A DNA stretch of 25,703 nucleotides from Penium margaritaceum (taxonomy: Eukaryota > Streptophyta > Zygnematophyceae > Desmidiales > Peniaceae). The notes under the pieces are model-generated. The model did not search any database. It saw only the letters and a list, made by a program, of their open reading frames with translations, and had not been told where the DNA came from. Shown one piece after another: positions 9,799 to 19,325 of the stretch. The translations under genes and the position numbers were made by a program. Where the stretch lies: contig SZWC01001555.1 in the NCBI GenBank assembly GCA_023375785.1, forward strand, positions 197,458 through 223,160, in the 5' to 3' direction. How positions within the stretch are numbered: the stretch's first letter is position 1; every line of letters starts with the position of its first letter.

Positions 9799-9995
9799 TA
9801 AGACTGAGCTACTGTTGTTTCCTATTCCCTCATCTGTTTTGTCATCTCCCATGTCCTCCTCTTCTGCCCCACTCCGTGACAAAGTCGCATGGCTTGATGA
9901 TTGGGAGTCTCCGTTCGCGCCTCCGTCCACCGCGACCGTGTCTCTTGCTTGCTGTCTCGTGACCGTGAGCAATCTGGCGATCCCAGTCCAAGACA

Positions 9996-11358
9996 TTGCC
10001 AAGACCATCGATCATTGATTCTGAGGCCACGCATCACATGACAGCCTCTCGCGAGACTTTCAGTGTGCTTGGTACCATTGGCGATGTGTCTAGTGTTCCG
10101 ACGGGCTCCAGACAGGTGTTACGAGTCCGCGACGTTGGCGCCGTTCGTTTCTGCGGTCCCGCCGGTGATGTCTTTGTTACCGACGTCCTCTTCGTCCCAG
10201 GTCTTGAGCTCAACCTCCTGTCCGTCACTACCCTTGACCGCATGAGCATGGATGTCCTACACTCGCGTGACGTTGGTACTGTGTTGTTACGTCCGTCCGG
10301 TCTTGTCGTTCTGCACCCCACCACCCATGGCAACCTGTGGCACGTGCCTCGTCTTTCCTCCCTTCCCTCCATCCTCTCCCGGTCAGCCTCCATAGGCTAT
10401 GTATTTGTCACTAGCACGCTCTCTTCGCAGCACACACACCTCTTGCACCGCCGCCTCTGCCATGTCCACTCTCCTGTTGTGGATAGCATGCTCCGCACCT
10501 AGACAGCCAAGGGCCTTGACCCGGCCTCCTTCCCCTGGCCGTGCCCCACAAAGTGCATTGATTGCGCTCAGGGCAAGATACACCGGTCCTTCTGTCCTCT
10601 TTCCTCCTCTTGTGCGTCCGCCCCTCTGGACTTGGTCCACTCCGATGTCATGGGTCCTCTTCCTACAGAGTCTGCTGAGGAGCATGGTCGCTATGTCCTC
10701 ACCCTGAGTGATGACTACTCTCGCTACCACTGGGTCTTCTATATTCAACAGAAGGGCGATGTTGCTCCCACCATTCGGAACTAGCTTGTGTGTACTGAGC
10801 GCGAGTGTGGTCGTTCTCTTCGCCGCTTCCGCTCTGATCACGATGGCGAGTACATGGGAGAGACCACAACCTTTCTCGCCTCTTGCGGAAAACATCAATC
10901 GGCTCCTTACACGCCAGCTCAGAACGACGTCTCTGAATGGTGGAACCGCACCATGGCCGATGCCGTCCGCACTTTGCGGGTGGATTCTGGCCTCTCTGAT
11001 GGCTTCTACTTCAAAGCCATGGCCTACATGACATGGGTCTAGAGCCACATTCTCCACAGATCCCTTCCCGAGCCGGAGCTGGGGAAGGGGTCCGTGGGGA
11101 CACCATTCCTCAAGTCTACGCCGTACCAGCACTGGTGCGGTCAGCAGGGTGACCTCCGGCTTGCTTGCGTCTGGCGCTGCGTGGACATTGTGTGGCTGTC
11201 CGCCCTGTAGCAGGACAGAAAGCTTTTCCCCCTAGGGCGTCCCTGTACCTTTGTCGGTGTCTCTTGTCAGTCCAAAGCCTAGCGCTTCAACGATCCCTCT
11301 CGACACTACATCATCGAATCACACGATGTCCTCTTCTTTGAGGAGTTGTTTCGTCGCG
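9996..11358 (+). pseudogene. pol: E1 pol N-terminal part: protease and integrase
   Basis: Single frame, no indels. The protease motif reads IIDSEATHHM, where E2 keeps IIDSGATHHM; the DSG Gly (codon 10023) is now Glu, which should kill the aspartic protease. Integrase follows: HHCC zinc finger (HLLHRRLCH ... CIDCAQGK), first catalytic Asp in LVHSDVMGPLP, second in RSDHDGEY, Glu in NDVSEWWNRT, so the DDE triad is intact. The C-terminal conserved copia segment (LGRPCTFVGV) precedes VLFFEELF. The frame is broken only by TAG at 10500, 10782, 11040, 11208 and 11280. Aligned residues in E2 are Trp, Trp, TAG again, Gln and Trp. It is interrupted at 11358 by an insertion. Confidence 0.88.
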
Positions 11359-11589
11359 CATTTATAACCAATCCCCCCAAATCCATACACCCTACAAACA
11401 ATGTACATGCACGGTAAGTATATAAGTGAAAGTACCGGGTACATTCCTACACGGATATAGTCATTGACTGAAACCTTCCTTCCATGAGACACAAGGTGTT
11501 GGAAGCTTCCAAAAAAAGACCCCAATTCCACTTTCTGTCCTATGAAGCTTCCTAGAAATATACCAGTCGATGAACATACAAAAGAAGTA

Positions 11590-11676
11590 CAGAGAGAGAG
11601 AGAGGGAGGGAGAGAGAGAGAGATGAAGAGAGAGAAGGAGAGAGAGAGAGAGAGAGGAAAGAGAGAGAGAGAGAGG

Positions 11677-11714
<38 letters not shown>
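11590..11714 (+). repeat. GA microsatellite
   Basis: About 125 bp of GA/GAGG repeats with occasional AAG interruptions, inside the insertion. The Arg/Glu or Ser/Leu frames here are repeat artefacts. Confidence 0.95.
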
Positions 11715-12086
11715 ACATTGCAATGTTTACTAGCTACTGAATATGAACTCAATGAGGGAAAGTGGCATGCGAGTTGGGAGAGGAGGAGTGGTGGGGGGGG
11801 GGAGGAGAAAAGTGTATTAGGTGAGTGTATTGGGCAGTGAACAAATATTCTAGTGAAGACTTGAAATATTTGTACACTTGTGTTCGTTTTTTACAACACA
11901 TGGCTCAACGGATAGAGATACATATGTGAGGACTTGGGAAGGGGTGGAAGGCGGGAGGACACCAAAGGGAAATATGTATGCGATGAATGTGTTGGATAGT
12001 GGACACACTTGTAGGTGGACGATGCAAATGAGAAGACATTAATATACACTACTCAACAAATTGTACACCAACTACGTCACCACCCT

Positions 12087-12560
12087 CACACCAAGGAGGA
12101 ATTCCACCTGCACAATACACATGTGTATTAATATGATACACTTACCACCTAAAGAGTGATACACTACCCCATACACTTGTCCCATACACTTTTCCTACGT
12201 CCCCAGCCCCCCTCTCCCTCCTCTCCTTCCTGTCAGTGATCACTCACACCAAGGAAGACTTCCACCTATATTGTACACATGTGTATTAACATGATACACT
12301 CACCACCAACACAGTGATACACTACCCCATACACTTGTCCCATACACTTTGACTACCTCCTCCTCTCCCCCTCCTCCCCTCCCTGTCAATGACCACTCGC
12401 ACCAAGGAAGACATCCACCTACACAGTACACATGTGTATAGATATGATCCATTCACCACCTACACAATGATACACTACCACATACACTTGTCCCATAAAC
12501 TTTTCCTACCTCCCCCCCCTCTCCTTCCTGTCAGTGATCTCTCACACCAAGGAAGACGAC
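12087..12560 (+). repeat. Tandem repeat, three ~145-158-bp units plus partial fourth
   Basis: Units start at CACACCAAGG (12087, 12245, 12398 as CGCACCAAGG, 12543). Each contains TACACATGTGTAT, GATACACTAC, CATACACTTGTCCCATA and a C/T-rich tail ending CTGTCAGTGA. Copies differ by point changes and small indels. The palindromic core ACACATGTGT recurs in every unit. No coding capacity. Confidence 0.85.
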
Positions 12561-12746
12561 CAAGAAACTACCATGAGAATACAAGTAAGCTAATACAAAG
12601 GTCTACGGTTGTATAAAAGGACGCCAATTAACTATACCTCTCGCCGCGACCTCGTTCGCTCTGGCTCGTTGATGTCCCTCCCATTGCGTGGGGGAGTGAT
12701 GAGTCCATCCTCCGTCCTGCCGCCTCCGAGCGGTACTTAGCTTGCG

Positions 12747-13190
12747 TCCGCTGGTCCCTCCGGGCCGGCAACCACAGTCCCGTCTGGTGGTCCCTATGAG
12801 CCGAGAGCTCCAGTCGCGTCCGGTAGCCCCTCCGGGCCGGCAGTTCTGTCCACGTTTGCTGGTCCCTCCAGGCCGGCAGCCCCGTCTGCATCCGCTGGTC
12901 CCTCCGGGCCGGCAGCTCTAGTCGCGTCCACTGGCCCCTCCGGGCCAGCAGCTTCGTCCACGTCCATTGGTCCCTCCGGGCCGGCAGCCCCATCTGCGTC
13001 TGCTGGTCCCTCTGTGCCGGTAGTCCCATCTGCGTCCGCTGGTCCCTCCGCGCTCGTAGCCTCGTCCGCCTCCGCTGGTCCCTCTTGGCCAGCAGCTCCG
13101 CCCGTGTCCGCTGGTCCCTTCGGGCCGGCAGCTCCGCCCGCGTCCGCTGGTCCCTCCGGGCCAGCAGCCCCATCTGCCTCCGCCAGTCCC
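12747..13190 (+). repeat. 36-bp coding tandem repeat in the E1 integrase-RT linker
   Basis: About a dozen copies of a 36-bp unit encoding a 12-residue SAGPSGPAAPxA-like motif, all in phase with pol. E2 has a Ser/Pro-rich but non-tandem linker in the same place (22350-22790). The repeat therefore expanded within the variable hinge between integrase and RT. A TAG at 12738 precedes it and a TGA at 13269 follows. Confidence 0.85.
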
Positions 13191-14306
13191 TCAGACTCGC
13201 TTCCGGCTACCCTCTCTGTGTCATCTCCTGCTCTACCGCGCTACACACGTGGCCTAGGCGGCAGCCTCTGACCCAGGCCGTCAGTGAGCGTGCAGACCGC
13301 CGCACTGCACCCTGTGGCGCCTCCGCCCCCCATCGCCCTACGTGTCTCGTCCACTCCTACAGTCATGAGTGGGGACCCCGGCACCAAGGCCCTCACCCTC
13401 ACCACTTTGGCCATCATTGCAAACCTTCACCTGGGCTTAGAACTGGGCTACGTCATGCTCCATCAGGAGCACCGACATGCTGTCACGGCCGCACTCATGC
13501 ACATCCCACCTGGGACTCAAGACACACGCGCCCTCGCAGTCCGCTCCACGGTGCACTCGGAGGACCCAGCCACCCTGCGCGAGGCTCTTGCTTCCCTCGA
13601 GAACGTGCACTAGGATGCTACATGCACTCACAAGCTCACTGCTATCCGGCAGTACATGTGTGCGACCTTGTTGATCTCTCTTCGTGCCGGAAGGCCATCG
13701 GTGCCAAATGGGTCTTCTGGCGCAAATGGAAGCCGGAAAGGTTCTTGGACAAGTACAAGGCCTGCCTTACAGCCAAGGGGTTTGCTCAAGTCCCTGGGGT
13801 CAATTACCAAAAAATCATTGTCCCAGTTGGCCGGATCTCAACTAGACAGGCGCTCTTGAGCCTCCTTGTCTAGCATGGGTTGGAGCTACATCAGATGGAT
13901 GTGAGCAACGCTTTCCTGGATGGCTCGCCGGAGGGTGAGGAGCAATACATGGTGCAGCCTCCACGCTTTGACGACAGCACTAGGAAGGTCCGGCGGCTGC
14001 GGAAGGCTCTCCATGGCCTAAAGCAGTCGTCTCGGTGCAGGAACCAGGAGATAAGTTGCACGCTTCTCCGCAACGGCCTCCTGCGTAGCACTGTTGATCC
14101 CGCACTGTTTGTTAGCCCGCAAGGCCAGACCTATGCCGTTGTCTTGTTCTATGTCAACGACCTCCTCATTGCGTCACTGGACACAGCTGCTATTCAGTGT
14201 GTCAAGGACCTGCTGCACACAACCTACAAGATGAAGGACCTCGGGTCTGCCCGAGTCTTTGTGGGTATGGAGCTCGAGCATGATCGCTCCCATGGCATCC
14301 TGCACG

Positions 14307-15006
14307 TAAGGCTGCACACGAATCCCGGGATCCGTGGTAACTATCCAAGGACACTGGATCCAGACTCAGATCCGCGGTTTCGGATCCAGGGTTCCTGGAT
14401 CCGGTTTGTATTCACGGATCCTAATTGGATCCTCACGGGGGAGGAGGAGGAAAAAACCGCGAGAGGTCATGCTAAAATCTGTCACGGATTGGAGAAACTC
14501 GCTCATTGAAAATCAAACAGTCATGCCCACGTGTCGCGCTTGACATCTGCACTTCAGCAGGGCATGACCATGCATCGGACGTGGACCACCAGAACTGCGG
14601 GCGCAACGTTGTGGTGGTCCACGTCCGATGCACGTGGCCCATCCTCAATGGCCATTGCCTGACAAGCCAGACGATCCAACGGCATGGGTCAACTTGTCAG
14701 AAATCGGGTACTCCCAGACATGTGGGTTGTGCTGGGCTCCTCCCTGGGAAGAGTCATTCGTCCTGCGGGCGCGCAGGACTCCTCTCAGGGAGGAGTCGAG
14801 CGTGGCCTATGTAGAAGTTTATTTTGCCAATGTAGATCAGGCTGGATCCGGTATGGGGGAACCATGGATCCATGTTCCGGATCCGTGAATCCATGGATCC
14901 ACGAATTTATGGATCCAGAACCCCTGTTCCGGATCCATGTACATGATCCGTCCCACGGATCCGGATTCTCCTCAAGATCCACGGATAGGATCCGTGTGCA
15001 GTCTTA
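14307..15006. mobile_element. 700-bp MITE inserted in E1 RT
   Basis: Ends are inverted repeats: TAAGGCTGCACACGAATCC at the left against TAAGACTGCACACGGATCC read inward from the right (two differences). Flanks are CCTGCACG (14299-14306) and TCTGCACG (15007-15014), an 8-bp duplication with one C/T change. Removing the insert and one flank restores the uninterrupted RT reading GILHVH[TAG]AAYV, matching E2. The interior has no transposase. It carries many GGATCC-containing copies near both ends and two strong fold-back hairpins. Size, 8-bp duplication and subterminal repeats fit a hAT-type MITE. Confidence 0.85.
14571..14632. repeat. Strong hairpin inside the MITE
   Basis: 21-bp perfect arms (14571-14591 and 14612-14632) with a 20-base loop. 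A second, less perfect fold-back lies at about 14735-14800, with arms built on CTCCTCCCTG and CAGGGAGGAG and an inner GTCCTGC/GCAGGAC stem. Transcribed copies would make double-stranded RNA suited to small-RNA production; that is inference. Confidence 0.85.
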
Positions 15007-15932
15007 TCTGCACGTCCACTAGGCTGCCTACGTGCAGACTCTGTCCAGTCGTTTTGCCGAGGACCTGCATCTCGTGTCGAGCGCATCCTCACCCATGTCA
15101 CCCGATGGTCAGGTGAAGCTGAAGAACCCTGATCCAACCGTTGTGGGGGAACTAGTTGACGTGATTACATATGTGGGAGTCATCAGGTCACTGATGTTCT
15201 TGGCGACGACAACACACCCAGACATCATGTTCGTCGTCAACCTCTTGGCCATTTTCTCCTAGGAGTCGCGTCACCTTCACTTTGAGGCCACGATCCGAGT
15301 ACTACGCTAGGTCATCTCGACTCCATGGCGAGGCCTCATGTTCCACCGACAGCCGTCTATTGTCGCAGTGAGCTACACCGACACTGACTGGGCCGGCAAT
15401 CCGGCTAGTAAGAGCCGCACTCGCTAGATCTTTCTGATTGGCAGCACGGCTATGTCCTGGCATAGTGGCAAGTAGGGTGCATTGCACGTTGCATTGCTGA
15501 GACTGAGTATGTGGTCCTTGGCTCAGGCGCATGTGAGAGTGTGTGGTTGCATCATCTGTTGTCTGATTTGCATCAGTCCATCGCATCCATCACGTTGTAA
15601 TATGACAATGACAGTGCCATGGCCAGCGCCGACAATGACGGCGTGCATCACAGATGCACAAAGCACATCAATGTTGAGTATCACTGTGTGCGTTTATTGT
15701 TACATGATGTCACCGTCAGCATCGTGTGGGTTGAGACAGCACGGCAACTCGCTGACTTCTTGACCAAGGCACTGAAGCATGACTCGTTGAAGAAGGCTGT
15801 GAATTTGGTCGGTGTGCATCAGTGAGCTTCAGTCTTTGTCCCTGCCTATGCCTTTGCCTGTCCTAGAGGAGTCCGTCTGTTGGATGTGTTGCTGCCCGCC
15901 CATGTGCACTACGGCCGTGAGTCATGGACGAG

Positions 15933-16761
15933 TGTTGGTTTTTGCGCATCTATCATTGTGCTCTGTTGTGTCCTTCCGGCTTGTGTACATCGGCGTGCAG
16001 ATGACTGACGGCAAGACACGACGCTGCTGGAGTGTCGTTCGGTGGAACCGATGCACGTTGAGGCCTACACGCAGTCTGCTGGAGCCTCCTTCCTCCGACG
16101 GTCGACGTGCTCAGCTCCATCGGCAGGCCTCCTCGGCAGTCCTGCTGCTGGCGTTCATTGCCACTGGAGATGCTGTCTGCATGCATCGAGTGCTGGATGT
16201 GACTGCACCATTTTGTCTGTAGCGTCATCTTCTGCTTAGGGTCCAAGTCTCATGTTGATCTGGCACTGTTGTTACCAGGAACTAGTGTAGGCGCAGCCTG
16301 GGTCTAGGCGGCCACAAATCCTCTCTGCTACTTTTCTGGATGATTCTCACCGCACGAATGCATTCGCAGTGTTGGTATTATGGTATGGTTCAGTTTTTTG
16401 GCAAAACGGAAGACGCCCGGGTTTTGGGTTGTCAGCCGTCAGGCAGGGCTCACCGAGAAAACCCTGCCAGCCAGAAAATAAGTCATTTTTCTGATTGGCT
16501 ACAAAGCTGAGTAACAAGCTCCACAGAGCTAGGAGGAAGCTAGAACTTGGAGGGGTCTCCCATTGCTGTTCATTCTCAGTTGCTGAACAGTTCTTTTCAG
16601 TTTCCATTGCCGTTCTGGCGCTAACTCCTCAGCACACAGTTTCTCTCTCACACACTCAGAGCAGTGGAAGGGGACAGCAGTGCAAAGCAACGAGCGTGGG
16701 GCCATGCCTACTCTAGCGACGCTGCAGCCTCAACACGCCGCTCTAATCTAGGTTTTAAGCT
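15933..16761 (+). repeat. E1 3' LTR
   Basis: 829 bp, starting TGTTGG and ending TAAGCT directly before TGCGT and the microsatellite. It differs from the 5' LTR by many transitions and a few small indels. No clear polypurine tract precedes it; GTCATGG lies just upstream, as it does before the E2 3' LTR. Confidence 0.9.
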
Positions 16762-16935
16762 TGCGTGCGTGCCTGCGTACGTGCGTGCGTGGGTGCGTGC
16801 GTGCGTGCGTGCATGCGTTCGTGCGTGCGTGCGTGTGTGCGTGTGTGCGTGCGTGCGTGGGTGCATGGGTGGGTGCATGCGTGTCTGCGTGCGTGTGTGG
16901 GTGGGTGTGTGTGTACGTGCGTGCGTGCGTGCGTG
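16762..16935 (+). repeat. TGCG microsatellite between E1 and E2
   Basis: Imperfect TGCG/TGTG repeats, the same type that ends at 6147 left of E1, showing E1 landed inside the array. Open frames of Cys/Val/Ala or His/Thr are artefacts. Confidence 0.93.
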
Positions 16936-16952
16936 GATGGTGTTGAAGTTCA

Positions 16953-17551
16953 TTGGCCACTCACAGCTCTATGTCTTCTTGTCTCCCACTCTCTGCACAC
17001 ACATGTACAGATTAAATGACAACGGCCTTACCTGGGGAGGCGTCATGCTGGCCCACCTTGACTGGAGCCTCTGGCTTCATGAAGCAGCTGCAGGACCCAA
17101 GAGTACCCTCTGGCACAAACATGGCCATTGCCTGAATTTCCATGATTCTATGACGCGGTAGATGCTAGGGCTTGTACATTGTCAATGCTGTGTTTTGCAT
17201 CATGCTTTCTTCCCTTGAGTGTTTTGGAGGAGTTGCATATTCTCCGGGTGCTGATCCTTAGGGGGCCACCGTACCGGTTTTGGCCGTGCACTGGTGAGAA
17301 GCCGCCCTCGGTTTAATCCGAATGGTCGGGCTCGAACCCGGGTGGCGGCATTTGCCCACCTGAGCATAATGCTCGATGTGGGTGTGTGCTCACCGGTGCT
17401 TATCTTGCTCGCTCCCCCTCACTCTAACTGTCTTGGTGAGTGATTGAGTTCTAAGGAAGTTATTTACCGCATCCATGGCGTGCCTAGATATCTCACATGC
17501 TCACCCATCCTGTCTCATACAATCCACCTAGGAAGCTTCCTAAATAACTAC
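16953..17551 (+). repeat. E2 5' LTR
   Basis: About 599 bp beginning (T)TGGCCACTCAC and ending ATAACTAC, matched by 24660-25243. An internal segment at 17301-17349 pairs GCCGCC with GGCGGC and carries GGCTCGAACCC, resembling a tRNA B box (see findings). Confidence 0.88.
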
Positions 17552-17563
17552 TAGTATCAGAGC
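17552..17563 (+). other. E2 primer-binding site (initiator Met-tRNA type)
   Basis: TAGTATCAGAGC immediately after the LTR differs from the canonical plant copia PBS TGGTATCAGAGC by one base. Preceded by C, it is itself a CTGG-to-CTAG change of the kind seen across both elements. Confidence 0.85.
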
Positions 17564-18260
17564 AGTATGGGTTGCCCCTTGCAACACATCGATCGTGAAG
17601 CTGTGAGACGCCGAGAGCTCCTCGGCAGCCACGCGGTGTTCTAGCGTGGCCCACCTCCGTCGGGCCCGTGGTCTCTTTGCCGCTGCCCATATCCTTGCCA
17701 GCGAGCGGCACTTCTGGCGCCACCTACCTGCTGTCAAGAGGCATGTGCTCATCTTACGTGCACGGGCCTGCGCCGACTTCCGTCGCCATAAGCATTCTTG
17801 TGCTGCTCATCTCTTTCTAACTCCTGGCGCTCCATGGCACATCTACTGGCAGGAGGGTCATACCCTCCTTCTTGGCGCGATATTACGTTCCTCTTACCGC
17901 AGCACACTCTCCGGAGCTCACGTGACACTCTTGGAATAGCCGCCGCCCGCCACAGTAGTCATCTCTAAACACCGCAACACCAATAGCAGCACAAACGGTG
18001 CTTCCGTTCCCGCATCTCTAGGGCAGCGACCCTAACGGCATTCCCGGTCTCCACCTTGCAGTTCCCACATCACTTCCCTTCTTCACTGGGCAGAGATGCG
18101 CGCTTCTCTGCTCAGCACCTCGGTGCGGACCACACTCTCCGGCACTCTTTGCTTTGTCCATCGGTCTCTCCTGCTTTTCTCTTATAGCAGCACTCTCACA
18201 CCGTCACTGTGCCAAACCCATTCCCTCAGCTCCACATCACGCTACTCTCACGCAGCATAG
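17564..18260 (+). other. E2 leader, unassigned
   Basis: Several short overlapping frames, none recognised. The best (about 17646-17939) reads as an Arg/His/Ala-rich peptide without an ATG start and ends in TAG. This may be untranslated leader or the decayed front of the extra ORF that follows. Confidence 0.4.
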
Positions 18261-19286
18261 TCCCGGTGTACACTGTGGTACCCTCATTGCACCCACACCT
18301 CTCCTGGCTGCACCAGCGGTCCCAACTCACTCACACTGGATTCTCCACCTCTCGACAGTCCACCGGACGAAGAGCTGGACTCCCCGCGCACAGAAGCTTT
18401 GTACGCCAACCATGAGTGGGAGGACCAATGCGATTTTGATGAACCTCCACCCACAGATGACGACACTCCACTGTGGGTGCGGATAATAGACAACTCCTAT
18501 TGGCAAGAGGACGTTGACGCATGAGCTAAGCGCGAATGGGAGGAGATAGACCGGCAAGTCTACACGCCGGAAGATCTTCTACTATCACTACCTCTATCTC
18601 CAATGATGCACCTTCCTCGCACCTCTCAGCCGACCAACCCTGCAGCTGCTCCTACTCCTATCCAATGTCCTGCAGCAGCTGGATCTACTGAGACATCAAT
18701 GGCACTTGAAGTGCCTGGTGTGATACCCGTTCTTCCCATCCACACCGACTCCATTGGCTTGGCTGGCGCTATTCTTGACGCAACTGCCGGAGCCGCCGCC
18801 ACGTTTGCCGCCACAGCTAGAGCCTGCCATGTCCCGACATAGACAGCAGCTAGAAGTGCATCTGAGGTGTACGCCCACACTGCAACATCTCTAACACCGC
18901 TTGCAGCTGTCGCTGCAAACATCGCCACACAGGTCACAGCAGCAGTAGCCTCTGTCGCCACAGCAGCGTCCACTGTAGCAGAATTCACATCCAATGTTGT
19001 TAGATCCATCCGTGCATCTACCGCCACAACAGTGTTGACTCCCACCGGCGCTCCCTTAGATATCACACCACACATCACTACAGGTGTTCTTGTCGCATCA
19101 GCTTCAACTGCGGTTGCAGGGACCACTATTACAGGAGTCATGTGCCTCATTGTGGCAGTCGCCGGATGGGTGGCTGTAGTTTTCTCCGTGGTTTTCCCGC
19201 TCTTCACCCTTCTGCCTCGCCACTTTCTCGGTGAGCTTTGCATCGCATTACATTGTCTTACACTTCAATTCCTCTCATCCCTCTAG
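18261..19286 (+). pseudogene. E2 extra ORF upstream of gag, with membrane-type segment
   Basis: One frame stays open from 18261 to 19286 except for TGA at 18522 and TAG at 18840. It reads as an acidic Pro-rich part (LDSPPDEELDSPRTEAL, CDFDEPPPTDDDTPLW, REWEEIDRQVYTPEDLL), then an Ala/Thr-rich helical part (LAAVAANIATQVTAAVASV), then a long hydrophobic stretch at about 19135-19225 (CLIVAVAGWVAVVFSVVF) that looks like a membrane helix. It ends in TAG (19284) only 39 bp before, and in the same frame as, the gag ATG, so it could once have been an N-terminal extension of Gag. Copia elements do not normally carry such an ORF here. No homolog recognised. Confidence 0.5.
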
Positions 19287-19325
19287 TACCCCGGCTGCCT
19301 GCATTCGCATTTGCGTCTGCTCATC

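Larger units (their letters stand above)
11359..12640. mobile_element. 1.28-kb insertion in E1 pol, class unknown
   Basis: The segment has no coding resemblance to pol and is less GC-rich than its surroundings. It is bounded by TCGTCGCG (11351-11358) and TCGCCGCG (12641-12648), an 8-bp direct repeat with one C/T change. Taking out the insert plus one copy joins FFEELFRR to DLVRSGSLMSLPLRGG, which lines up with the same stretch of E2, so the boundaries are well supported. The ends show only weak inverted similarity. The interior carries a GA microsatellite and a ~150-bp tandem array. An 8-bp duplication fits a hAT-like non-autonomous transposon. Confidence 0.65.
13272..15825 (+). pseudogene. 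pol: E1 pol C-terminal part: reverse transcriptase and RNase H, broken
   Basis: The RT opens with SGDPG..AL and a TLREALASLENVH[TAG]DA block, then IGAKWVF..KYKACLTAKGFAQVPGVNY, LELHQMDVSNAFLDG, QYMVQP, LRKALHGLKQS, the catalytic box FYVNDLLIAS and YKMKDLGSARVFVGMELE. The box has Asn (14156-14158) for the first Asp of YVDD, so polymerase activity should be lost. The MITE at 14307 splits the frame in phase. RNase H follows (SYTDTDWAG, AETEYVVLGSGACESVW, HINVEYHCVR, LADFLTKAL) and ends at TGA 15823. TAGs at 13611, 13871, 15020, 15260, 15308, 15425 and 15473 and a TAA at 15598 interrupt it. There are frameshifts near 13650 and 15480. Confidence 0.88.
6148..16761 (+). mobile_element. Ty1/copia LTR retrotransposon E1, decayed
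   Basis: Order is 5' LTR, PBS, gag with zinc knuckle, protease, integrase, RT, RNase H, 3' LTR. Integrase before RT marks it as Ty1/copia (Pseudoviridae-type). It is flanked by the 5-bp repeat TGCGT (6143-6147 and 16762-16766) inside TGCG microsatellite DNA. Full length is 10.6 kb, of which about 2 kb is two nested insertions (11359-12640 and 14307-15006), so the original was near 8.6 kb. It is inactive: some twenty in-frame TAG codons, frameshifts, a changed protease motif (DSE) and a changed RT motif (YVND). LTRs differ at roughly one site in nine by eye, so the insertion is old. Confidence 0.92.

Noticed and set aside
12087..12560. CRISPR-like array
   Set aside because: Whole ~150-bp units repeat without short repeats and unique spacers, in eukaryotic DNA inside a transposon insertion.
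12628..13173. Arg-rich minus-strand ORF (181 codons)
   Set aside because: Antisense of the 36-bp tandem repeat that codes for the pol linker on the plus strand.
18626..19243. Minus-strand Ala/Val-rich ORF (205 codons)
   Set aside because: Shadow of the plus-strand Ala/Thr-rich E2 extra ORF, which is in frame with gag.
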